From Saccoglossus kowalevskii (lineage: Eukaryota; Hemichordata; Enteropneusta; Harrimaniidae), in the NCBI RefSeq assembly GCF_000003605.2, contig NW_003148785.1, positions 27,034-39,079 of the forward strand: a stretch of DNA of 12,046 nt, read 5' to 3'. Position 1 is the stretch's first letter; each line of letters opens with the position of its first letter. The notes under the pieces were generated by a model. That model saw only the letters and a list, made by a program, of their open reading frames with translations. It had not been told where the DNA came from and ran no database searches. The position numbers were made by a program, and so were the translations under genes. Below are positions 1 through 7,793 of the stretch, piece after piece.

Positions 1-19
1 AATAAATAAATAAATAAAT
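1..19. repeat. (AAAT)n microsatellite at window edge
   Basis: The first 19 bases are uninterrupted AAAT-unit repeats. The array may continue outside the window. No gene association is visible. Confidence 0.9.
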
Positions 20-112
20 CAGTGCAACCAGCGCCGCAATTCGCATTTACGCTGTTGTTATGTCATACACGGTCAGTGATCGAACAAGCGAATTCAACGT
101 AACTCGTGTATC

Positions 113-439
113 CTAAATTTCAGCGAGATGGTATTTGTTAAATTCATATTGGAATATAAAATGTATGTTATGTAATTGAGAGCAAATGTCACCAATGACC
201 CAATTACTCCACTTTCGTATCTCATAAAATTTGGCTCGAAACACTAGAAGTGTGATGCGACAATTGAAAAGTTCAATTGTGATATTTTTCATACTGTTTA
301 TGAGGATCAAAGAACATTCTATAAAACAAGCTACTACGTAAATGCCACAGTCATTCTGATGATAGCATTTACTGGGGGGGGGGGTATGTGACGGTAACTC
401 GATATTGATATTTTTTATTGAGCCAAAGTGTGTTGTCAT
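113..439 (-). pseudogene. Possible remnant of a C48 (Ulp1-like) cysteine protease; weak
   Basis: A 108-codon minus-strand frame carries the local motif NDCGIYVVACFIE, which resembles the DCG-x-(Y/F)-V segment around the catalytic cysteine of Ulp1/SENP-type peptidases. A later LVFRAKFYEI stretch is loosely like the segment that follows in that family. Against this, the oxyanion glutamine normally about six residues before the cysteine is not in place, since the Gln sits three residues before it. No upstream His or Asp motif is seen, and an 11-G run (374-384) lies just upstream in the frame. It could be a fragment of a transposon-borne protease or a chance frame. I do not assign a function. Confidence 0.22.
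374..384. repeat. 11-G homopolymer
   Basis: A run of eleven G on the plus strand. Similar runs occur at 5661-5669 and 8020-8031. The length is prone to slippage and sequencing error. Confidence 0.9.
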
Positions 440-906
440 GGGTCATTGGTACAGGATTCAGCTTTAATGTGTCAGTAATATCTATTCAGAATATTCCTTC
501 AAACAGATCGCAAGAAAGTGGCTTTGGCATACACAAAATACTATTTGCAAAATACTATTTTGTCTGTCTAAAAAAGACGGGTTGCAAGTAATCACACAAG
601 CCGTTGTATGTCGTTCACATTATATACATGTATAACATACACCTAGATTTGTACTTCCAGCGCCGAATTGTCTATCAATACAGAATGATGAACTATCCAC
701 ATGACTGACCGACTGATCGTTAACACTTTAATTAGTGGCTTGTTTGATGTTCCCCTAGATTACTACGTCCACTTGCGTAATCGTGAGCGCCCTCAACGAT
801 GTAGTGAATATAATTTGGGTTGCAATTACCCCTGTGTCTGGATGGAATACTTTCTTATACTGTTAAGTGTATGTAACACCCTGAAGAACATTTCGATTAT
901 ATACTG
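440..906. other. Non-coding stretch, nothing recognised
   Basis: Read on both strands. Only short frames interrupted by stops are present, with no splice-site plus coding-frame pattern, RNA gene or long repeat. The plus-strand frame that starts at 701 runs into the element beginning at 907 and has no recognisable protein content. Confidence 0.6.
902..906. repeat. Target-site duplication (left), TACTG
   Basis: Exact 5-bp match to 1141-1145, immediately outside both ends of the 907-1140 element. Confidence 0.7.
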
Positions 907-1140
907 CAGTGGCGGCGGCACGGGCAGAGGGGCGGTAGGGGGTTGGGGCGTCGCCCCTCCAAAATCAAGCTGAAACTCTTTGTATCAGCAAAATTTGCCC
1001 CTCAAAATGCAGGAAATAGCATTTCAGAGGGTCTAGATTTCACAATTTTTAAGGGGGGGCATGCTCTCTTACCCCTCTAGTCAGTCAGGTTGGTGAGCAG
1101 ATCTCGCCTCTCCATGCAAAATTGTGTGCCGCCGCCCCTG
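907..1140. mobile_element. Non-autonomous hAT-like element with 5-bp TSD
   Basis: The left end reads CAGTGGCGGCGGCAC, and the reverse complement of the right end (to 1140) reads CAGGGGCGGCGGCAC: 15-bp inverted ends with one mismatch. The element is flanked on both sides by the exact 5-mer TACTG (902-906 and 1141-1145). It is 234 bp long with GC-rich ends and G/C runs inside, and no coding frame fits a transposase. CAG-type starts are characteristic of hAT elements. A 5-bp rather than 8-bp duplication suggests the hAT5-type subgroup, which is inferred from the TSD length only. Confidence 0.75.
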
Positions 1141-1145
1141 TACTG
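1141..1145. repeat. Target-site duplication (right), TACTG
   Basis: Partner of 902-906. Confidence 0.7.
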
Positions 1146-1540
1146 GCACTAACCATACTAATATTGTGATCTGTGTTATTTTTATGGGGTGTGTTCATGA
1201 ATAAATATTACAATAGACCATCGGGGGCTTTCAGAATATCTGTTACACTATAAACCCGGATATGATAAATTGCAGATGTGGTGCCACATTGTCACACGCA
1301 ACGTAATATTACCGTAATTGGTATAGTACAGGTGTGATGGTTCAAATACCAAAATGGCAACAGTAACAGAAAGACTTCCCTGGCGGCGATGATAAAATAC
1401 GAACACGGAGCCAACAGATGAGGTTTCAACTCGTACTGGTATTATTATACTCTGCAAACATCAAGTACAATAACGCGGTAAAACTCCACTACTCCAATGA
1501 CTAGATACTTAAACTCCAATACAATTCAACGAGATCTCTG
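1146..1540. other. No gene recognised; predicted downstream side of the 1541-1757 promoter
   Basis: If the minus-strand promoter at 1541-1757 is active, its transcript would run leftward through this stretch. The first minus-strand ATG downstream of the predicted start (near 1460) opens only an 11-codon frame. No heat-shock protein coding sequence and no clear donor site is visible. The longer minus frame ending near 1248 needs a TTG start and has no recognisable content. Confidence 0.5.
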
Positions 1541-1576
1541 ATCTGAACTCAGTGCTGAACAACTCCCCTATATATA
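1541..1576 (-). promoter_or_regulatory. Candidate core promoter: TATA box and initiator
   Basis: On the minus strand, TATATATA (1576-1569) is followed by GGGG and then an initiator-like TCAGAT whose A lies at 1544, 32 bases from the first T of the TATA box. This is normal metazoan spacing. A weaker TCAGC lies at about -20. A second TATA-like word, TATAAATAG (1588-1596), is readable as a TATA box on the plus strand and as TATTTATA on the minus strand. The three heat-shock-element-like sites lie just upstream in the minus orientation, giving the layout of a heat-inducible promoter. No gene body is identified, so the promoter call is inferred. Confidence 0.35.
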
Positions 1577-1640
1577 CCCACACTGTCTATAAATAGACCA
1601 TTACATCAGCATACATAATGAGTCTGGAATTTACTATAAA

Positions 1641-1653
1641 TTCTAGAATGTTC
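1641..1653. promoter_or_regulatory. Heat shock element, perfect three-unit match
   Basis: TTCTAGAATGTTC fits TTCnnGAAnnTTC exactly, the three-pentamer HSF1-type binding consensus. It lies about 65 bp upstream (minus orientation) of the TATA box at 1569-1576. Confidence 0.5.
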
Positions 1654-1713
1654 CATTACCTTCTATTGCCTCCTACAGTGTTCTATTACCTATTCAACCA
1701 GTTTCTAAAAAAA

Positions 1714-1726
1714 ATCTAGAATATTC
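1714..1726. promoter_or_regulatory. Heat shock element, one mismatch
   Basis: ATCTAGAATATTC fits the three-pentamer heat shock element with one mismatch in the first unit. Confidence 0.4.
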
Positions 1727-1744
1727 CACCCAGACACAGTACGG

Positions 1745-1757
1745 TTCTAGAACATTC
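1745..1757. promoter_or_regulatory. Heat shock element, perfect three-unit match
   Basis: TTCTAGAACATTC fits TTCnnGAAnnTTC exactly. It is the third site in about 117 bp. Confidence 0.5.
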
Positions 1758-2588
1758 TCAGTGACACGGAAGTGGTAAATAAGTCGTATGCGACACGCAT
1801 TATGAAGTCGTACATGTCTTGCAAGCGGATATTGGAAATCCATCATCAATTGGAAGAAGACCCATTGATACCGGAAATTAACAGTTTGATGAATTGAATT
1901 CAAAATCGTGTCCGTCACAATGACGTATGGTTGAGGCAATTTCATTTTTAAGTGTAAGTGAATTATGTGTTTATTTCTCAAAAACATAAAATGACGATTT
2001 TAAAGCAGGGAGTCGTTACCGTATGCGTCAGGTGGCCATAGCGTGTCTACAAGCTGTGTTGTTATCGTCACTTAGGACTCAACTCCCGCGTGTGCGCAGG
2101 TGACGACCCCAATCGCTTTAATAGTCGCATATTCTGATAATTTCTGGGTGCAATTCACTATAAATGAGAATACTCAATTACTTCCCAAAAATGCAAGCAA
2201 TTGTAATTGAATTTCAGAAAACAGTTAAACATGGGCAAAGGGCAAAATATAATAATACTGTATTGCAAATTATTGCTGGCATAGGTCAGCAATACCCCTA
2301 GAAAATGGCAGGATGTATGACAATATGGGCATATTGAATTTCCGTCGACATTTTGTGTTACTGCCCCCAATGGTTGATATTTTGCTTTGTAGTGTTGAGA
2401 GATTTGACATAACACATCGCATTTTGTCAAATTTATTGTGAATCCCTAATTCTTAGTGTTTTTACAACGTTTGATCATTCCCGCTACGTCTCGACTACGT
2501 TAACAGGCTGCACCTGCTCCATGACAAACATCCTCATTAGCATAGAGGTACAAAGTATGAAAACGAGTCATTAGTACTATGAATGTGG
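1758..2588. other. Non-coding stretch, nothing recognised
   Basis: Read on both strands. Minus frames at 1694-1987 and 2158-2430 are open but match no family I know and show no flanking splice logic. The second FGF core exon that would follow the exon at 3072-3513 was looked for here on the minus strand and not found. No tRNA boxes or tandem array seen. Confidence 0.5.
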
Positions 2589-2594
2589 CATTTG
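2589..2594. repeat. Flanking direct repeat CATTTG (left)
   Basis: Exact partner of 2765-2770, directly outside the hairpin element. Because the arms end in TAC/GTA, the true duplication could be shorter (ATTT). Confidence 0.6.
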
Positions 2595-2764
2595 TACGAG
2601 GCGTGAAATGTAAATTTATTATTTTGTGTACACTAGAATAAAACGTACTATAGGCTCCTTTAAAACATACACGCCACGGCCTCCAATACGTACGTAATTT
2701 TGAATTATTAGTACGTTTTATTCTAGTAGAGACAAAATAATAAATTTACATCCCGCGCCTCGTA
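2595..2764. mobile_element. Hairpin MITE with 56-bp terminal inverted repeats
   Basis: Bases 2595-2650 are the near-perfect inverse of 2709-2764. Both arms start TACGAGGCG and end in AATAAAACGTACTA, with about five mismatches over 56 bp, leaving a loop of about 58 bp. The unit is 170 bp, has no coding capacity, and is flanked by CATTTG on each side (2589-2594 and 2765-2770). The structure is that of a foldback-type miniature transposon. The superfamily is unknown to me. It ends only 19 bp before the next inverted-repeat element (2784). Confidence 0.8.
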
Positions 2765-2770
2765 CATTTG
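2765..2770. repeat. Flanking direct repeat CATTTG (right)
   Basis: Partner of 2589-2594. Confidence 0.6.
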
Positions 2771-2783
2771 TACCTTGGATATA

Positions 2784-2916
2784 TTAAAGCGCGGTGGTCG
2801 TCGCGCATCGCGTGTTCAAATTTCATGTAAATAAACAATGTATTTTGCACGCGTTGTATACGTCGCTATGAGTCCCATATCAAACAGGACGCGGCACGAC
2901 GACCACCGCCCTTTAA
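2784..2916. mobile_element. TTAA-ended inverted-repeat element, copy 1
   Basis: The left end TTAAAGCGCGGTGGTCGTCG is inverted at the right end as TTAAAGGGCGGTGGTCGTCG, and the match runs about 24 bp with two mismatches. Both ends carry TTAA, either as part of the inverted repeat or as the TTAA target duplication typical of piggyBac and some Kolobok elements. The unit is 133 bp and non-coding. The right two thirds recur at 4129-4220 in the same orientation. Confidence 0.65.
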
Positions 2917-3065
2917 GGTTATTCAACTCAGCCAATTCATTGTACAAATATGGGTGTTGCCATTCAGCGTGTCACTGAAACGGTATACAACTCTATGATG
3001 AAAACACGCAGAACTAAAGTATCCTTTCATACACTCTGAATATATATAATGACCGTCCCGTCATA

Positions 3066-3071
3066 ACTTAC
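3066..3071 (-). other. Splice donor GTAAGT
   Basis: Minus-strand GTAAGT directly follows codon position 1 of residue 148. Reading through it gives only KL and a stop (TGA), which supports this as the exon boundary. Confidence 0.55.
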
Positions 3072-3513
3072 CCGATGGCCCGAATACACTTCTACCATAT
3101 ACCTCAGAGGTGCCGTCTAATATGCGTATGTATTTTCCGCTACACCTCGACCATAGTCGAATCACAACCGCCGGGATCACGCGGTTTTCAATCATAACCG
3201 GTTTGTTGAGGCTGGTCGTATGAAGAAATCTCAAGTCTGAGAAATTCACTTCGCATATGTGCCTGTAGCCCATATGGTCCACATAGGGCTCAGACAGATT
3301 GATAGGTAATACGAAACGTTTCTCTTGAACGCCTTCTTGGTTAACTTGTCGGCTTTTCATCTTCGGTGATATCGGCGATGACTGGCCCTGTCCGTAGTAG
3401 GCGTTATCCCTCGCGTAACCCACGAAGAACTCGTTGTCCTCTAATACGCTGCCATCTGAATCCGACAGCATTGTTGTAGAGTCGCTTAGTCTGTTTGTGT
3501 CATCGTCATCCAT
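3072..3513 (-). CDS. First coding exon of an FGF-like gene (partial)
   Basis: ATG at 3513 opens 147 codons plus one base and runs into a consensus donor, G|GTAAGT, so the exon ends in phase 1. An in-frame TAG lies 14 codons upstream, and the ATG has G at +4. The N-terminus is very acidic (MDDDD, then SDS-rich to about residue 27), with no signal peptide or membrane segment. Residues 87-118 look like beta strands, and residues 119-140 (RLWSRCSGKYIRI, then DGTSEVYG) resemble the opening strands of the FGF beta-trefoil core, most like the LYSRTSGKHV stretch of FGF8/17/18. FGFs are secreted ligands for FGFR receptor kinases. The missing signal peptide fits a non-classically secreted or intracellular FGF, an unusual start, or a wrong call. 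Downstream exons were not found in the window. Coding status is fairly sure, the FGF family less so. Confidence 0.45.
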
Positions 3514-4128
3514 GGAGGTTTTGAAGAGAAAGCATGTATATTTGGAAGACTACAACGCCGTCGCAAGTAGTTCATACGATCGCCGCACAAGAGCTGAAAT
3601 TCTTCTACCTTAGTCACATAGTACCGCAACTATCACAGCCATGTAGTTGTTTGGTTACAGGGCACCGTAGGTCAGATATTCAAGTGTTTATCATATCCCA
3701 CAGTGGTGTCATTACGTGAGGCATCGATAAATGACCTTTTGTGGTCTTGGATGCAGTACTAAACAAGACATTTGTTATTTGTGAGTGACAAGCCTCGCGT
3801 AAGCTCATCGTACCTTGAACATGAATAGATATGCTAAGTTAACGACAATAGTTGTAAGCAGCACAACACTGGAGAAGAGCCCGGTGCCTGGTCACTCAAT
3901 GGAATATGCATGGCATACGCATGACCCCGCACATGACATACCCATGACAACTTTTCACATCTATAATAAGGAGCTGCGGGATTAAACAAACACAATTCTT
4001 TGTCAATGTAGTGGTATACACCATGGAAGACTGACACACCGTGAGGTCCGATTCACCTGTCGTGGCACAGAAACCTGAACAAGAACGCGTGGTTTTGATT
4101 AATGAAAAACGACACCTGTTTGGCTAAA
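3514..4128. other. Upstream side of the FGF-like exon; no gene recognised
   Basis: This stretch would contain the 5' UTR or promoter of the minus-strand exon. No TATA box at sensible spacing is seen. The short plus frame at 3534-3719 and the minus frame at 3834-4037 have no recognisable content. Confidence 0.45.
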
Positions 4129-4220
4129 CATTATATAAACAATGTATTTTACACGCGTTGTATACGTCGCTATGAGTCCCATATCGAACAAGACGCGGCA
4201 CGACGACTACCGCCTTTTAA
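4129..4220. repeat. TTAA-ended element, copy 2, left end missing
   Basis: This aligns to 2824-2916 over about 92 bp with roughly five substitutions, plus a small indel near its left edge, in the same orientation and ending at the same TTAA. The left inverted repeat of copy 1 has no counterpart, so this copy is truncated or rearranged at its left. Together the two copies bracket the FGF-like exon. The plus frame beginning at 4142 is only a read-through of this repeat. Confidence 0.8.
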
Positions 4221-5020
4221 TTAAGTATTTGATTTCTATTAAATGTGTCGACTTGATATTTTGTCTTGAAATTCAGCATTACAATAAATTAGACAATGAC
4301 ACTTGCAATTATACGATGAAAAAGACTTGAGCTTGACTTGACATGGCACTGAACCTTTGGCGAATAATTTGAAGGAGCAACTACCCATATTTATAAGGAT
4401 TTAACCAAACATCATCTCCAAATAAAGACCAAAGCAAATTACAGAAAACAGTGTTACTCAATGAACAGGAACCAACTGAACGACTTACACATACATTTCC
4501 AATATTGCAGTTCAGAAATAAAAGTGCAGCCTGAAATCCTGCACCCGTTCTTGGAAAAATGTACAATTACATAAAAAAGGTCAATAAGATTAAACGCTGA
4601 ATGTTAATTTGTTCAAATAAATACAAAATTAAATACAAACAGCACGATTCGTATTGAATTAATTCACTAGTATTATTTATGTACACTTATATATTATGAT
4701 ATTTCAATTGTTACACATTGCCGCTTCATATTTGTCTGCTGTACACTATGGTATTTTACAACCTATAATAGGTGGTTCCAATAAAACAAAAGGTTTAATG
4801 GTTTATTTCGCTGATTTTATAAGATTGTTTTGATGTTAATCACATGGTTTGGTAAAAATCAATAATTCGAAACCATTGTCACATAAAACATATGCATACA
4901 TTTATATTTCTGTCACTGCAATCCGAATGTTTGATCTATTAATCGAAATCTCTAAAATAATAAAAAATAAATAAATTTCTTATGTCATAACTTGAAGTGA
5001 TACACGAAATGCAATCCTCG
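4221..5020. other. AT-rich non-coding stretch
   Basis: Strongly AT-rich with short frames only. A 61-codon minus frame at 4381-4566 has no recognisable motif and is not called. No repeats above about 20 bp seen. Confidence 0.6.
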
Positions 5021-5057
<37 letters not shown>

Positions 5058-5075
5058 TAATCAATCAATCAATCA
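5021..5075. repeat. (TCAA)n microsatellite
   Basis: About 55 bp of TCAA units with a single interruption (TTAA) near the middle. On the other strand it reads (TTGA)n. Confidence 0.92.
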
Positions 5076-5113
5076 TAAAATGGTAGAATTATATGGTTTC
5101 CATGGTGGAAATA

Positions 5114-5155
5114 TTACAGTAGAATATCACTAAGTTACAGTATAATATCACTTAG
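5114..5155. repeat. 21-bp tandem duplication
   Basis: Two adjacent 21-bp copies beginning TTACAGTA (5114-5134) and TTACAGTA (5135-5155), differing at two positions. Confidence 0.75.
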
Positions 5156-5547
5156 GTACCACTGTTCATTTTTAGGTTTCTACATGGAGTTAAGGGAGGT
5201 AATACATTTATATTATATAAAAAAAACACTAATATACATGAAATTGTTGTTATCCTTCTAATAAACAATTATTCATGTGGAAAAATAATATAAATACCAA
5301 AATAATTTAATCATAATGTTAGAATACTTCCCGCACAATATGATGATAGTACGTTAGACACGGTTTATTAGTATCACATTGTCATTTCCTTATATAGTGT
5401 TTCGTTATATGAAATTACATTCTAAACCTCGCATTCTAAACATTCACCTAAACTTAAAACAAATAATGCATAGCATGTAATGTATACGCCATGTGTGTAA
5501 CTTACATTGTGATAACTAATGCGAGTAGTTATCATTGTCCGTGATAC
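5156..5547. other. AT-rich non-coding stretch
   Basis: No open frame, RNA gene or structured repeat recognised between the tandem duplication and the hAT-like element. Confidence 0.6.
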
Positions 5548-5552
5548 AATTA
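5548..5552. repeat. Target-site duplication (left), AATTA
   Basis: Exact partner of 5728-5732, immediately outside the 5553-5727 element. Confidence 0.6.
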
Positions 5553-5727
5553 CAGAGGCAGATACAGGATTGTTTTATGAGCGGTCCAAACTTTAAAATT
5601 GCCAGACTAAGTTAATGATTTTTTTATATTATACAAAACAAATTGAATAAATTTTTCAATGGGGGGGGGAGCGATGGGAGGTGGGGGGTATGTTCCGGAC
5701 CCCAAGAACCCCTTAGATCCGCCACTG
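5553..5727. mobile_element. Non-autonomous hAT-like element with 5-bp TSD
   Basis: The left end reads CAGAGGCAGATACAGG. The reverse complement of the right end reads CAGTGGCGGATCTAAG, the CAGTGGCGGATC form common at hAT ends in marine invertebrate genomes. Sixteen positions show about six mismatches, so this copy is older than 907-1140. Both flanks carry AATTA. It is 175 bp, with G-rich runs near the right end (9 G at 5661-5669) and no coding sequence. Confidence 0.6.
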
Positions 5728-5732
5728 AATTA
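5728..5732. repeat. Target-site duplication (right), AATTA
   Basis: Partner of 5548-5552. Confidence 0.6.
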
Positions 5733-5882
5733 ACAGAATAATATAATAGAATAATATTATAACAATCATTCACAGTTTAATAAGAGGTCATATATGTGTT
5801 GGATTTAACAATGTACATTGAACTGATGTAATATATATATAATGAATTTGAAATTGTGTGAATTTGTATTATTCTTATTGTC

Positions 5883-5888
5883 TTTATT
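5883..5888 (-). terminator. Poly(A) signal of element B gene
   Basis: Minus-strand AATAAA overlaps the stop codon of the B frame: the sequence reads TGAATAAA, so the stop and the signal share bases. Confidence 0.5.
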
Positions 5889-7793
5889 CAATCCGCGTTT
5901 AGATTATTACATTTAGTTGCTTCACATCCACAAGCGCCAATACAAATAAGTTCTTTCTCATAGCATTTGCATCTTGGCCAATTTGTTCTGCATCCACAAG
6001 CAATAATTTCAAGGCAGATAGAAGGTACCTATTCCATTGACATAAGGACAGGAATAAGACATATCTTCACTTTCTTCCAGGTACAACCTGTAGTGTTACA
6101 TTGTCACCTGGTGATGAACACGTTTCATATAGTATGGTAGTGCATCTTGTGTTGGGGCTAATCCTGTGTTTGTGCGAAGGAATAGTGTGCGTAGAGCTTC
6201 ATTCACACTTGAATATTCACACCAATCTATACGGCACACAAACCATTCCAGCAGTAATATTACCAAGCAAAATATTGCTAAGAAGTTGTTGGTACCGGCT
6301 GCACACTTTTCTGCATTCTTCTTGCCAAGACTAGAGAAGCTTGAGATTGTGTCGCGACCTGTCGAAACATGCAAAGTGACTATGTTTGTCGCATTGATTT
6401 CATGAACTGGGATGTATTTAAAATCATGCATGTAAAATCAGTTTTGTGTCAACCTTTTCGTGGTTGGCCGTGGTTGGTGTGATAAATTCCTTTCTGCTGA
6501 AGATACTACAGTAAACCAATCTTCCGTTACCAGCTCACAATCCGCAAGAAGATCAATCATACGCTCTGTCAACTGTGATGAAAGGAAATTTGCCTTTTTT
6601 ATAGGCGAAGTTTCTTTCATACATGTTGTAGTGGTACATCCCTGCTATTGATATTCTCTCTCATTGGCCGATTAGTTTTGCCACCTCTTTCTGTACATAC
6701 ATTATATTTTTTAGTTGAGCATAAATTTCCACTTAATTCTGCCTAAGAAAGAGGGACACGTGATAACAAAATCAACCTTTCTCCCTGCATCAGTGGCTAC
6801 GAACAGTCTATGGAATAAGTTCCATTCACCTTTTTAATGCCTGTCAGTGATTTGTGATTTGTTTTGACGAAATGATGTTAAAAAAAGACCCATTTCTATC
6901 AAAAGGTCTGTTCTTGGCAAACCTTTTGACCAACAACTGTCCCTGTACTCCTGCTTTCAACAAGTCATCTTTGATGTCACACAGAACAACATCATTAGTT
7001 GTAATACATTGTAGCTGAGTAGTCTCTCCAAAGACATTTGAAGCTTCCAAACTGTTCAACTAACTGTTGAACATCGTGTTCATATGTTTGTAATCAATAT
7101 GGGAGTGTGTCATTTCTAGATAGGATAGCTTCTTCATCATCAAAAATACCAAACATAGCACGGATACACTCTGTAATATCGGACTTCTCATTATTAGTCA
7201 AGCACCATTTGTCTCATATTCCTATTAATCCACGAAAAACCTTGTGGTTCAACCACACAAAAGCTTTTTCTGCTGAAACTTGGTTAAACACATCTTCACT
7301 GCGTTTGGTGCCAAAGTCCCCTGCATACTTCTGGGGACAATAATAACATGTTGGTGAAATACACTTGACCTCATCTTGCGCAGTTGATACATGATTGATG
7401 ATATATTCATGCATCAACGAATCACTGTATTCAGAGTATCATACATGCGTGGGTTATTACTTATTGAAATGAGTGGTCACCTCAGATGTCACAGATGATG
7501 TAGCTCTATAAAAGCCATTCCAACCAGGTACACTTTGCTTTCCATCACAAGAGATAAGCCATGCAACATGTTTTGCTTTGGAATCAGATATAGCATCTGT
7601 ATTTCTGTTGAAGATGTCCTCATTGAATAGTGTTGAATCACGAAATAAAGGTTCCGACTTTGTCATTGGTAAATGTACTGCTTCCATCTTATGTATTTCT
7701 AAGAATCTTGCTTTTTCCAATACAAAGCAGTTCTTGATTATCTTCATTTACAGATCCTTTTTGCCAGACTGCCATCTGAATGGCGTGGAATGT
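5888..7793 (-). pseudogene. Element B: decayed FEN1/PIN-like nuclease family gene, C-terminal two thirds
   Basis: Reading leftward: TFHAIQMAVWQKG (7793-7755), AWLIS and PGWNGFY (about 7590-7520), NHKVFRGLIGI (about 7250-7214), LQCITTNDVV to FAKNRP (7059-6890), LFHRLFVATDAGR (about 6810), FLSSQLTERMIDLL (about 6590-6540), HEKVDTKLILHA (about 6460-6425), YIPVHEI and TGRDTISSFSSLGKK (6410-6310), LAPTQDALPYYMKR (about 6160-6115), then a cysteine cluster CGC-x6-CKC-x6-CIGACGC-x4-C and a TGA at 5890-5888. The blocks fall in the order I know from a large family of uncharacterised invertebrate proteins, and they parallel the plus-strand copy at 8147-11530. At least six frame changes and several stops break it. 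Between LILHA and KYIPVHEI the segment carrying the SSDTD motif is missing, and EEAD is degraded to EKVD. It is clearly dead, probably a transposon relic. Confidence 0.7.

Noticed and set aside
374-384. G-runs (also 5661-5669, 8020-8031) as G-quadruplexes
   Set aside because: Single homopolymers without four separated G-tracts nearby; slippage is the simpler explanation.
701-973. Plus-strand 90-codon frame
   Set aside because: It runs into the hAT-like element at 907, ends in its GC-rich low-complexity end, and has no family resemblance.
1248-1457. Minus-strand frame downstream of the heat-shock-type promoter as its coding sequence
   Set aside because: It starts at a TTG codon, the nearest true ATG gives an 11-codon frame, and the content is not chaperone-like.
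2158-2430. Minus-strand frame with CPYCHTSCH as a zinc-binding protein
   Set aside because: The cysteine-histidine group is isolated, the start is non-ATG, and no known finger spacing is met.
4142-4330. Plus-strand 62-codon frame
   Set aside because: Its first half is a translation of the 4129-4220 repeat and the rest is AT-rich with no motif.
4381-4566. Minus-strand 61-codon frame
   Set aside because: Short, no motif, no convincing splice sites, and lies in AT-rich DNA.
5021-5075. CRISPR-like array
   Set aside because: A plain 4-bp microsatellite with no spacers, in a eukaryotic context.
6101-6651. Plus-strand frames over element B
   Set aside because: They are antisense shadows of the minus-strand B blocks, which carry the recognisable motifs.
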